Shown here: in pieces, positions 12,335-23,171 of the stretch
Layout of the letters: every line of letters begins with the position of its first letter
Numbering within the stretch: the stretch's first letter is position 1
Source: Dioscorea cayenensis subsp. rotundata
Lineage: Eukaryota; Streptophyta; Magnoliopsida; Dioscoreales; Dioscoreaceae
Direction of reading: 5' to 3'
Length of the DNA stretch: 64,000 nucleotides
Assembly: GCF_009730915.1 (NCBI RefSeq)
Contig: NC_052476.1
Coordinates: 20,937,257-21,001,256, forward strand
Notes under the pieces: model-generated
What the model saw: only the letters and a program-made list of their open reading frames with translations
The model's database searches: none
Told to the model about the DNA's origin: nothing
Program-made: the position numbers and the translations under genes

Positions 12335-12664
12335 ATGGAAACCTATTGGTCCTATAAGTTACTAAAGAACAACACTAGTAGCTTGAGCAGTGATCATCAT
12401 CATCATCAGAAGATGCCAACAATAACACTTGGTGAGAAGAAGAAGAACAAGAAGCTTGCAAAGATTAAATCAATTCCAAAAACCCTGATAGATTCAGGGC
12501 CGGCGACAAAGACGAAGATGAAAAATATGTTGATGAAAGCAAGAGATGCCTATGTTGACATGATGATCATGCTTTCAACATTTAGTATGTTTTGCGATTC
12601 AAATGAAAACAATGAATTTGTGTTTAGTAATAAGTATAGATATGCTGCAGATTACGATCTCTGA
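12335..12664 (+). CDS. Small basic protein of unknown function (109 aa)
   Basis: Single-exon reading frame from ATG at 12335. Support for its being real: a TATA-like sequence 80 bp upstream, a clearly raised GC content and codon-like structure compared with the flanks, and a plausible leader. The protein has a His run (residues 21-24), a Lys-rich segment (about 34-50), then an aliphatic/Met-rich helix (about 65-87, KMKNMLMKARDAYVDMMIM). There is no signal peptide and no confident membrane segment. I do not recognise a family; the KARDAYVDMM helix resembles small plant-specific proteins, but I cannot name one. Function unknown. Confidence 0.6.
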   Translation: METYWSYKLLKNNTSSLSSDHHHHQKMPTITLGEKKKNKKLAKIKSIPKTLIDSGPATKTKMKNMLMKARDAYVDMMIMLSTFSMFCDSNENNEFVFSNKYRYAADYDL

Positions 12665-13288
12665 ACAATTTGTAATTCGGTGATTTTATATATATATAGA
12701 CAATATTGTTTGACAATACATACATGAATACATTAGGTAAGATCATCAACTTCCTGTTTTTACAAAGCATTGAATGTGCCTTTTTGTTTTGTTTTGTTTT
12801 GTTTTGACTAATAAATTGGCCATGACGAAGGCGGAGAAAATGATCTACAATGTATTTACAAAACTCTTGCTATACATGTATGGTGATTGTGATCTATTTT
12901 GTCGAGTTAGCAGTGAGAAAATCCGGCTCGCATAATCCTTGGATTTGTGTAGTTTCGAATAACGATGATGGCCGGAGAAGAGTTCATGTGATGAACTTAT
13001 GTGATTTACATTGTCTGGTTTGGTTGCTGCATTTGAATTGTGGACAAATCATATAAACTGAAATTAGAGTATATTAACAATGCAGGAATAAAAGAGATTC
13101 AAATTGTGTAGTCTTATGATATAAACATGCTAAATTTAATTGATTTCTATTTCGGTTTTACTATATAACACATCAAATTAGCTTCGATGGTATAATTTAG
13201 TGAAAACAGTCTAAATTTCTAAATCATGTGATAAAAAAGAAGGTGTGCCAATTTCATTGATCCTAATTGTCTATGTTTTTTTATTTTT
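12665..13288. other. Intergenic region between orphan gene and MADS gene
   Basis: AT-rich, with no supported gene. It may contain the 3' UTR of the minus-strand MADS gene, or its terminal exon if the donor-like GTAAGT at about 13330-13325 (minus strand) is used. Confidence 0.5.
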
Positions 13289-15891
13289 TCAATCATATGG
13301 AACGCAAATGTTAAAGTTTTTAGAACTTACCTGATGATATGAGTGTTCATCGAACATAGCACCACCGCATGACCCAGATGTAGAAGCCCAGTTCTGAATT
13401 TTGTTATCAAATCCCACTCCGGGTGTTTGGAACTGATTGACATGGTAATCTACAAACCCTCCTTCCTGTAAGTGAATTTCTCCATTGGGCTTGTACTTTT
13501 TGTCTTCGAGTAAACTCAATCCATATGATTGATAAGGATATTGCGCGCCTAGTTGCAAGCTCAAGCATTCATTTTGGGTTAATCCATGCAAAGAGTCTCC
13601 TTGTCTTTGCTCATTGGCTTCTGCTTGTTTTTCTCTGCTGAAGTAGTTAGGATAACTTTGAAGGGGTGTCTCTGTTGAGCATACGATTTCTCTGCGTAAC
13701 AACACACATATGACTTTCTCTGTAGACTATGAATTCTCATATAAAAAATATAAGATGCCTCGAAGCTTAGTCACCTTTGAGGCAGCAAATGAGGCACTTC
13801 TGGAAGAATAAGCTGGTGGCTGTCATTGTTATGTAGCCACAAATTAGATGAGTTTTGCTGTTCACCACACACTCCATAGGACAAATACATGTCATTTTGA
13901 AGCTATAAAACCAATTAAACAGTTTAACCATTAGCCATTTATTGAGATAAACATCGATATCTCTTTGACAGAAGTGCTTTACCTGATTAGAGGAATTGAG
14001 AGAGATGAATTGCTGCTTGGCAAAATTTTCCTGCAAGAATAACATCAAGGTAGATAAGTAATAGGTGGCAGTTTTCACATTTTTTATTAGAAAGGTAAAA
14101 GTCTCTTTAACAGAGCCCTGTTTGCCTTTCTTGCATTCTACTTAAAGAAAGATGGTAAGATAAATGTTGAAGTTTCTAGATAGATGGCGTCTATGATTTC
14201 AATGAGAGCACACCTTATGCAGTCGAACACGGTTGAGAGATTCCTTGAGAGATTCTTCCATTGCCCTGATATGATCTATGTTATCAATCTTTTCCATATC
14301 TGTCCAGTAGCTTTAGAAGAAAAAAGGAGTGAGCTATGAACCCAAAAAAATAAAAAATAAAAAAAAATTGCAACTTCTTTGTTTATTTAAGCCACAACTT
14401 AAGACCGGAAGGATTCTGGCAATCACATGGCTGTATCAGGTCCATATTAAAATAACAAGAATTACAGGCCCAGTAGATCTGAAGGCTGTAATTCCACTCA
14501 TAAAGTGCAAGAAGCATTTAGTTCAAATTTCTTCTCAAGAGTCAAGACAAAATCCAATTAAGCAAATTGTTTCATTCAATCATTCCTCATGCACTTAGAG
14601 AATCAAATTACACTGCTTAGGCTACAATTACACAAACGTTTGGATCAATTAATAATAATACTTTTATCACCTCCATGCATCGCTTGATATGCTACAAAGT
14701 ATTGTAAAGAAGAGCATGTGAAGCTGAAGATACAAATGATCAACTTCAGAACACAGATTGAGTTCATAACGAAACAGAAGTTGCACATTAGACTACCAAA
14801 AGCATATACCTTAACCTCTGTTGCACTTCTGATACTTGGGCTTGCAGTAATCTTAAATGATTAGTCAGTTCCTGTTCAAGAGATCCAATCAAGACCATGA
14901 ATACATAGTAGAACCAAAATCAAACTAAAACTTTAAAAAGTATTGCATCCATAAGAGGTCTTTGATACGTATACCTCAACTGTTTGAGTGCTGCAATAAA
15001 ACAAAAGAAAAGTATTACATTGTTTTCCAAAAAGAATAATTAGTATAAAGTATGCCAATTTAAGCCTAGCCTATATACCTTGATCCAAGAAAGTCTTGTA
15101 TATTGACGTCATGATCTAGCTTCTTAAATGTCTTCTTCAAAGCCTACATTCTCACATAATATAAATAAATTTTGCTGCAATGCATGATAGAAATGCTCAG
15201 TCCAATAATCACAGAAACATTAGACTTACTTCAAGGCTCTCGAGCTTTCTGTTAAAAAAACAAAAAGGAAAACGAAAGAAAACAATATTAAGATGCATAA
15301 TAATTGTTAGACAGAAAGAATTTAAAAAAGGATAGCTGAAACAAGACCTCTTTTCCCTCTCCTGAGGAGTTAATTGAGCAAACTTTGCAATGACCTCCTC
15401 AATGTTGCTGTCAAACAAGTTAATATTAGATGTCACAATGAACCTAAAAATCAACAAATGCTCTAAAATGATCAGCAAACTCAAGACATACGATTATACT
15501 TCGTTAATCAAAATCTCACAATTGAGCTCTAATATGCAGCATTCATTGTGCATTAGATACTTGAATATTCACTGAATTACATGAGTATGTTCCAAAGAAA
15601 GCAAATTAGGGCAAACATATCAAAGCTATAACTTTTACTAATCAGAGCTTACACTAACTACTATTCAAAATTAACAACGAAATTGATGAAAGATCTCTCA
15701 AACCACCTGCGCTCTCCGAGACACAATGTAGGCTTCCCAGTTGGGGAAAACATTAGAAGCACAATGTCTATGTCACACAAAATCGAAAGCTCTTTCGCCT
15801 TTTTCAAGATCCCAGCTCTCCTTTTGGAGTATGTGACTTGCCTTCCACTGGAGTTCTCCAACCTCTTGATCTTCAATTTCACCCTTCCCAT
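13289..15891 (-). CDS. MIKC*-type MADS-box transcription factor (AGL30/AGL65 clade)
   Basis: Predicted 358 residues. Exons (minus): 15891-15707, 15407-15348, 15248-15230, 15143-15079, 14990-14975, 14871-14816, 14310-14214, 14030-13983, 13902-13775, 13691-13289; all phases agree. Residues 1-60 are the MADS domain ([20 protein letters not shown]..., [19 protein letters not shown]). [16 protein letters not shown], a K-like coiled coil with [19 protein letters not shown], and [20 protein letters not shown] then match the P-clade MIKC* factors. These heterodimerise with S-clade partners and control late pollen gene expression in Arabidopsis. Two exons are micro-exons of 19 and 16 nt, confirmed by phase and homology. 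The 3' end is uncertain: HSYHQ is followed by a donor-like GTAAGT, but reading through keeps the family's QV and stops at 13289. The ATG at 15891 is set by the invariant MADS start. Confidence 0.92.
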
Positions 15892-17460
15892 CTTCCTCTC
15901 TTCTTCTTCTCCAATTAAACTCAAGAATTCACAAACCCTATCTACTCATAATCCACAATAACACAAAAAATGCACCCTCGAATCGCATCTAAATCCCAAA
16001 TTTGGGAATTTAAAAAAATCAAATACTGAAAGCAAAATCAGGATTAGGTTACCAAGACGAACAAGAGGGGATCTAGATTGAAAAGCACCCTAGAAACAAG
16101 CAAGAAATTGGATCAATTTGGTGGAAAACCATCCTAATAGCGAAGAGAAAATTGGATCAAAATCGCAAAACGATCTTCAAATCATCGAGAAAAAAATTTA
16201 TGAAAAAAAGAAGATTTTTAGGGCAAAGAGGGAGGATGAGAAATGGCGGGAAAATCGCGGGAGTTTGGGGGTCCGTACAACGACAGCGACGTCCCTAAGA
16301 AATCTCTCCGGTTCCGAACAAACGACTCTTTATTGGGCCTGGCCCATTACCTTGTTAGTTATTAGCCCTGGCCCATTACTGACTTATTGGGCTTTCATTA
16401 GGCCAGCCCGTTAACCAATCAACACGTTGTTAAGGTGAATTTACCTATGTACCCCGGAAGGGTATATACGGAAGAGTATTGGATAATTGTGGTGTTTTTT
16501 AGAGGTGTATATATGGATAATTATAAATTTTTGAAAATGTATAAATAAGTACTTAGTTATGGAGTTTTGCATGTGTGTGTAATAATTTTTATTGACCTAG
16601 TCCATTAAGTAATTAGCCGATTATTAAGGTGATTTTACATATGTGCCCCAAAAAGGGTATATGTGGAAGAAAATTTATGCAAGTATGTGATTTTTTAGAG
16701 TCATGTATGAATAGTTATAAATTTTTCAAGGTGTATAAATAATAAATAAATTATGGAGTTTTGCATGTATATATATACATACAATGTTAAAAGTCCTAAG
16801 TCATTACCTTGTCAATTTTTACTGTGCTAGCGATTTAATTAATAGACCGTTGCTAAGGTGATTTTACATATATGCCCTGAAAAAGATATAATTGAAAGAG
16901 TATTTATATAAGTATGTTGTCTTTTAGAGACGTATATAAATAGTCGTAAAATTTGCAAAATATATAAATAATCAACTAATTACGTTGTTCTGCATGTCTA
17001 TATACGCACATACATACATATATATACGTAGTTTTCTGTCTAGGAAAATATATACATTTATAGTTAAAAACAAGTTTTGTGTGTATATAACATATATACA
17101 CTTGTGAATCTATGCGTTATATGTTATTATCATTATTATTATTATTGGGTTGATTAGTACATTAACCATAATTAAAAAAAAAATATTATTTTGACGTTCA
17201 CTATTATAAATTGTGGATTTGCCAATTTAAAAAAACTAATTTTAAAACATTTTTAAAAAAATTAAAATATAAATATGAAAAAAATAAATGCAAGCACTTC
17301 ATCCAATCCCATGATCCGAGAAGAGTGGATCCAACTTCCTCCTCCTTCACCACCTTAAAAAACCACCCAAAAATCAATTAATAAAAAAAAACAACAACAA
17401 TCACCATCTTTTGTTTCAAATTGATACTCTTTATTAATTATTCATTACACACAAACAAAC
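15892..17460. promoter_or_regulatory. Shared upstream region of MADS gene and DPD1
   Basis: Divergent promoter region of about 1.57 kb. On the MADS side lie the 5' UTR (to about 16100), an E2F-like GGCGGGAAA (16245-16253) and a cluster of site II/TCP-type TGGGCC or GGCCCA elements at about 16335-16410 (for example ATTGGGCCTGGCCCATTA). The middle is a diverged tandem repeat (listed separately); the DPD1 side is AT-rich. Activity of these elements is inferred from motif matches only. Confidence 0.5.
16350..17015. repeat. Three-copy diverged tandem repeat
   Basis: Three copies of about 200-220 bp, each with AAGGTGATTTTACATATGTG (near 16432, 16635 and 16855), a GGGTATAT block, a TTTTTTAGAG block, a TATAAATAATxAA block and a GTTxTGCATG block. 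Copies differ by many substitutions and small indels, so the array is old. Confidence 0.75.
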
Positions 17461-18743
17461 ATGTTCTCATTAGCCACAAAGTTCATGATCAAGTTCCCCA
17501 CAAAATTCACATCCATAAACACTACTGTTTTTCCAAGAAGTTATACTTTGAGATCATTAGCTACAAAACCATGCAATTCCATCAAACTTTTCAATGAACA
17601 CAAAAGTTCAAGCAAGAACACTCCTGCTGTTATTGTTTTCGACGAAGAAACCACGGGGACTTAGCCGGAAATACGATCGAATTATCGAGCTCGCTGCTCG
17701 AGATCTTCGAGGAGGCATCAACAGCACATTTGAAACTCTTATCAATCCTGAAATCCATGTGAGGAATTCTCATGTTCATGGTATCACTACTCAAATGGTT
17801 TGCAATCCTAACGTGCCACGGTACTTAATTTGTTTTTATTTTTATACATGTTTCATAATTTAATTTTTAATTTTATTTTATTTATTTATTATTATTATTT
17901 TTTTTTAAGGTTTGAGGAAGTGATACCGAAATTTATTAAATTTGTGGATGATTGTCAAAAGGATAGAAATGGAGTATTATTAGTAGCACATAATGGGAGG
18001 AGATTTGATGTTCCATTTTTAATCAAGGAGTTTGAGAGATATTCAATGGAGGTTCCTTTGAAATGGTTGTTCTTAGATACATTGACTCTTGTTAAGCGAC
18101 TAATGAATCAAGATGGTGAGCTTTTTATTCTTCCTTTTTTCTTTATTATTATTATTTTTTATAATTTATTATTATTGAATGTTTTATCTTATGTTTGATA
18201 TAATTAAGAAAAATGCTTTATATGTATATGACAATAGTTGATAATATATATATATCCTCATAAAAATTATATTTATTTATATATCTATATAAGCATTATT
18301 TTTTTTTCAGTGAATGAATGAAGAAAAGATGGTAAACATCCTTAAGTTAAAGTGGGTAATTAGTAATATATTTTCATAAAAATTATATTTATTTATATAC
18401 ATATGCAAAACATTTTTATTTGCACATATATCTTTATAATTGAAAATTTTGTTTTTTTTGTTTTTTGTTTTTATAATGAATGAAGAGAAGATCATAAAGA
18501 ATGAATTATTCTTATTTTTTATTTTTATTATACTTTTGTTTTGGTCCAAGATGTATAAGCAAATTCAATAATTTATATAGGTATATAAACCATACATCAT
18601 TTTTACAAGATATAAAGTTGAGAAATATATATACACACTTGTGTATGTATGTATATATATACATAGAGAGAATGATAAAGAGACTTTGAACTTGAAGATA
18701 TATAGAATGTAAAACATGCAAGAAAATCTCATGCATAAACACA

Positions 18744-18783
<40 letters not shown>

Positions 18784-19044
18784 TAGTTTGAACTTGTGAT
18801 GCATGTAAATATATGAGTTTTTAATTGATTAAATGGAAATGAAGGAAGGAAGCTGAGATCATTATCACTGAGATCATTGGGTCAACATTATGGGATTCAA
18901 TCTGAGGGAGAACACAGAGCCATGCAAGACCTGAACACATTGAGTTATGTTCTACAGAGCATTACAATGGACTTTAAACTCAGTGTTGATGATCTACTTC
19001 AATTTTCCTTCACAGCTTCTCATTTATCATCTTCACCTTCATGA
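17461..19044 (+). CDS. DPD1: DPD1-like organellar DnaQ-family 3'-5' exonuclease
   Basis: DEDDh exonuclease. Arabidopsis DPD1 is a Mg-dependent nuclease of plastids and mitochondria that degrades organelle DNA in pollen and in starving leaves. Exons 17461-17820, 17910-18115, 18845-19044 give 254 residues once one surplus base is discounted. The N-terminus (about 1-50) is Ser/Thr/Lys-rich and transit-peptide-like. Exo I VIVFDEETTG has its acidic pair at D61/E63; INPEIHVRNSHVHGI, Exo II HNGRRFDVPFL, LFLDTLTLVKRL and Exo III HRAMQDLN follow in order, then KLSVDDLL. The frame shifts by +1 at GGGGA (17655-17659), inside the family-invariant TTGLSR..RIIE block; read literally the protein would stop at 17664. 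I think a sequence error is likelier than a pseudogene, as everything downstream is intact. The last 26 nt and the 3' flank are duplicated at 19439. Confidence 0.88.
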
Positions 19045-19805
19045 TCTCATTATTCATACAAAGAAAGAAAGAAAGAGTTATGTATGTTTATATATGTTTT
19101 GTATATTAATGGATGAACAGATGAAGATGGGTTGTTTATTATATTTATATGTATTAATTAATGTGTATTAATTGTTTATCTCTATGTTTAATTAAAGATG
19201 TGTTTTTTAATTAAGTTATTTATTTATTTTTATCATTTTCTCAGTAAAACAAAGAAACTCAAATCAATTAAAAAGTTTTTAAAAAAACTTTTCATCATCT
19301 TTTCCATCTTACAATTAATTAATTAATTAATTAATATATATATATACACATATAAACATATATAATAGAGATCATAAATAAAAATTTTAAAAAACAAAGT
19401 ATTGAATAATTAAAAATTAAATTGCTTTCATTAAGATCTCATTTATCATCTTCACCTTCATGATCTCATTAATTATACAAAGAAAGAAAGAAAAAGAGTT
19501 ATGTATGTTTATGTTTGTATATTAATGGATGAACAGATGAAGATGAGTTGTTTATTATGTATTAATTGTTTATTTTTATGTTTAATTAAGGATTTTTTTA
19601 TATTATTTTTTAATTAAGTTATTTAATTATTTATATTATTTTTCCAGTAAAACAGAGAAGCTCAAATAAATAAAAAAGTAAAAAAAAAATACCATAAATT
19701 TTCTGTCGTACAATTAATTTAAATATATATATATATATTAATAAAGAATCAAAGATCATAAATAAAAATCTTAAAAAATAAAAATTTAAATTGCTTTCAT
19801 TGAGA
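19019..19805. repeat. Tandem duplication of DPD1 3' end, ending inside the tRNA gene
   Basis: Copy 1 is about 19019-19433, copy 2 about 19439-19805. Both start with CTCATTTATCATCTTCACCT (the last codons of DPD1), continue through the 3' UTR (AATGGATGAACAGATGAAGA, TTTAATTAAGTTATT, CAGTAAAACA blocks) and end in AAATTGCTTTCATT. In copy 2 that end is the start of the tRNA-Thr sequence; in copy 1 it is a 12-nt tRNA stub. Confidence 0.85.
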
Positions 19806-19865
19806 GTTGAACTCAAGACCTCCCGCTTACTAAACGGGTGCTCTAACCAACTGAGCTATGAAAGC
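19793..19865 (-). tRNA. tRNA-Thr (anticodon AGT)
   Basis: A 73-nt cloverleaf on the minus strand. The acceptor stem GCTTTCA pairs with TGAAAGC; the D arm has TAGCTCAGTTGG (A box); the anticodon arm CCCGT-TTAGTAA-GCGGG presents AGT; the T arm has GAGTTCAACTC (B box GGTCTTGAGTTCAACTC region). There is no intron and no encoded CCA. T runs for RNA polymerase III termination lie just downstream on the minus strand (about 19770-19786). It decodes ACU and, with inosine, ACC/ACA. Confidence 0.96.
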
Positions 19866-20140
19866 TTTGTTGTTGTGTTTCATGGAAAAAGTAATTATTG
19901 TTTTTAATAATTATTTTCTACTTTGCAAAAATATCCTTGAAAAAAATGAAATATATTTTTTCATTTTACCCCTCCAAACATCTAAAAATTATTCACTATA
20001 TATATATAAAAGATATCTTCAATCCTCTCCAGAGTCCAGTGCCAGCCATCCCCCAACCCTTTCCTGCTTCGTTCCGGGGTTTCGTCCTCACTCTCTTTCT
20101 CTCGCTCTCAAATTAGGGTTTTTTGGCGATAAGTGGAAGT
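19866..20140. other. Intergenic region and leader of Di19
   Basis: Short AT-rich spacer, then a C/T-rich stretch (about 20030-20110) that looks like the Di19 5' UTR. Confidence 0.5.
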
Positions 20141-22219
20141 ATGGAGACTAATTCGTGGAGCCAATTCTTGTCCAAGCGCCATCAATCCACGCTTCAATCT
20201 CGATTTGGTGAGTCTCACTGGCTGGATTTGTTGTTTTGCGCTGTTTTGGGGCTTAAGTTGGGGGTTTTTTGGGGTGCGATTTGATGGAGATTTTGATGGG
20301 TAGATCTGTACTTAGGTTTTGATGAATTGGACGGAGGCGATGATGAATCGAGGACGGAATTCCTGTGCCCGTTCTGCAACGAGGAGTTCGATATCCTCGG
20401 ACTGTGTTTCCATATTGATGATGACCATCCAGTAGAGGCCAGGAACGGGGTAATTTCTTATGCTTTTCTGCTCTAAAGATGTGATTTTTGGTAGTAAATG
20501 TTGGATTTTGGGTGTTTCAGGAGGAAAAGTTTAGATTTTTTAGGTAGGATTTTTTGTTTACTTATTTAGTGGTAATGCAAGTATTTAAGAGACTCATATG
20601 TAGATGAGCCAAAAAAAACACCTTTTTTTCCCTTCTCTTTGGGTCGGTGTACAAACTCTGTAAATTGGATTTCAAGGACTGGGTTTCAAATGCTTAAGAA
20701 TGCTGGTATTTACTGGCCTTTAATTTGTACTTTGGTATGTGTATGTTTTTATCTTCTTCATGAATTGATAGTGAAGTAAAATGAGAATGCTCTCTGTAGT
20801 TTAGTGCTCAGTGTCGAATGAAATGGCTTTGTAGCCTTAAAAATTACTGTATTATTTGATTTTTGTTTGTTCAAGTAGAAGGCCTGGAGTTTGATGGTTT
20901 TCTTTCTCATATCTTGGAATTCAGGATTCTTCTCCATTTGTTCCTAACAGCTTACTAATGCTTTTATGATGGAATCTTGTCCATCAGTCTATTGGAAACC
21001 TTTTTGCTTATTTAGCTGTTTGACTGGTTTCGCTAACCTTTCATTCCAATTTTATTTGATCTTGTTCTGCTGTTCAGTCTATGAAATTATTTTTGTCTAT
21101 TTTATTTCTGTCCATTTTGTTAACTAAAATGAACTAAACTCAAATCTTTTCCAATTCAATCACAAAAGTTGTCTGTTTCGCAATTCTATAGTTCTGTTAT
21201 ATAATTTATGTACTGACTGTTGTTTGTTTTGTCATTTTATTGTTTTATCAGACCAAGAATAGCACTTGTGCATTGCTGTTTGATCATTCAATCTGTTACC
21301 AAATACGTCTTTTTTTTCCTTTAAATCTATGCAAATTGTCGTCTTGTTCGAGTTGTTATGAATGGGGCTTTTGAATGCTAAACTTTTGATTACGTCGGAC
21401 ATAGTAACGACTGATGCTTGGAATTGGGACTTTGTCGTGTGTTGCAGATCTGTCCTGTTTGTGCAGACAGGGTTGGTGTGGACTTGGTTGGGCACATAAC
21501 AATGCAGCATGCGAGCTACTTTAAGATATCCTTTTGGTTTATTTTTTATTTTTCTCGAGTACATTTAACCTTTTTTTTATTAATATATATATATATATAT
21601 ATATTTGTTGATTTACATATAGATGCAATATGCTTGTCACACCTCAAGTTATGATAATTGTAAGAAGTTTATCCCTGTTAACATTGTAGACATGGACTCA
21701 TCTAGATTTAAGCAATATATAGTAATTTCCTTAACTTGAGCTTACATGCAACGTCGGAGGAGACTCCGTAAAGGTTCAACAGGGACCCACTCTATACCTT
21801 CTCTGATGAAGTCAGAATACCGACAAGGAAATCTGCATTCCTTTCTTGGTGGCTCTTGCAGTGCACCTGTTTCTGCTAGTGCAGTACCAGATCCGTTGTT
21901 GTCATCATTTATTTTTACCATGCCTGTAGCTGATTCATCGAAAGATGTACTGGCTGAGTCTTTGGATGAATCAAGTGCGACCTATAAAAGTTCAGATGAC
22001 AATCTGGTTGAAAGGGTATGAAATTTTTTCCAAGAGCTTGACTGCTTGAGTAGCATTATGCTTGTAAGTATTATCTTACAATTTCTCTGTAAATTGGCAT
22101 CCAGTGTGGAACTGTCTATGTCTGATCAAAATCAGCAGGAGAAAGCTCAAAGGAGTGAATTTGTGCGGGAGCTTGTTCTGTCAACGATTTTTGAAGACAT
22201 TATGAGCGCATCCCTCTAA
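20141..22219 (+). CDS. Di19: Di19-family drought-induced zinc-finger protein
   Basis: Nuclear Cys2/His2-type protein of the plant drought-responsive Di19 family, about 224 residues. Exons 20141-20207, 20304-20449, 21448-21525, 21746-22015, 22105-22219. The N-terminus METNSWSQFLSKRH is typical. The zinc-finger region spans exons 2-3: FLCPFCNEEFDILGLCFHI...H, then ICPVCADRVGVDLVGHITMQH. A basic RRRRLRK follows, then PDPLLSSFI and the C-terminal helix RSEFVRELVLSTIFEDI. Intron 3 (21526-21745) is an AT-AC U12-type intron; using it restores the family's FKMQRRRR junction exactly. The last junction is one base too long: dropping one G of GGG at 22014-22016 keeps a GTATG donor and gives a clean AGT codon into VELSMSD, so a surplus base is likely. 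The ATG is set by the conserved N-terminus. Confidence 0.9.
21526..21745 (+). other. U12-type AT-AC intron in Di19
   Basis: The 5' splice site is ATATCCTTTT, an exact U12 AT-AC consensus, right after the AAG codon of SYFK. The branch site TTCCTTAAC (21727-21735) is also a perfect consensus, about 11 nt before the terminal AC at 21744-21745. The flanking exons join in phase. No GT-AG pair nearby gives the conserved protein. Confidence 0.93.
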
Positions 22220-23171
22220 AGTTATGTTGTTGGCGGCATTGGTTATTGTGAAATCATCATCTCTCATGGTAACCTTTTTAGTAAGGTTGTATATTTAGAA
22301 TATTGTTGCTGAGTTATATATAGACAATAATATATTATGTTGTATGGTTTTAATTGTAGTGTACTCTGTCATGAAGATACTCTTATGTCCTCTTTTCATT
22401 TAAGGCACCTGTGCATATTTAGTCACCAAAAAAAAAAAAAGAATAAAAGAAAAACAATGCTCTATTTAATTAAGTATATACTGCTTAGAACTTCCAAACT
22501 TTCGATGTGGCTTTTGATGTTTTATTGTGATACCTTAACGTAGTGTTTGGTTTGGCATTCAAAGTTCGAACGTATTTTGTGTGTATATATCTGTACATAC
22601 ATCTTAGCATTATCTCTCTTATTTCTTACATTTTAGGGCAAATTCAGAGAGTGAATATACCCCCAAGAAAACCTCATAATTGCATATACACGTTTACAAA
22701 ATTTGTAGTTTATTGTATGCCCTTTTATATATAAAGTTCTTTAGGGTTTGTTTACCCAAAAATAACCTAAAATTACCTGTACACATTCAGAACATTTTGG
22801 CCAAAAAAAAAAAAAGAATTCACTCAAGTTGAAGAGCAACAGAAGAATCACCAAAAAAATTGTGTATATATATATTGATGATTATTGGTACAGAATTGAA
22901 GCTGTTCACCTTTAAATGCAATGAATCACCAAATTAACCATCAACTTTAGATTTTTGAATGTTTTCTCTAGTGAATTCTCTTTTCCTTTCTTTGGTGGTG
23001 TGTTAATAGTGGATATGGGCAATTAGAAGACTACTTATACTAAGCACTGTCCAAGACCATCACCCAAAAATACAAACACAAGCAATTGGGATTATTGCAA
23101 CTTGTAAACCTGTGAAGGAAACTTCTCTAGCATTCCCATAGAGAACTTCAAACTATGATGTTGATTATCTC
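22220..23171. other. Convergent intergenic region between Di19 and kinesin
   Basis: The 3' UTRs of two convergent genes and AT-rich spacer. Poly-A runs at about 22425-22440 and 22803-22815; no gene or clear element. Confidence 0.5.

Noticed and set aside
18743-18775. TA-repeat tract as a possible regulatory or structural element
   Set aside because: Ordinary dinucleotide microsatellite in DPD1 intron 2; similar tracts occur at many places in the window.
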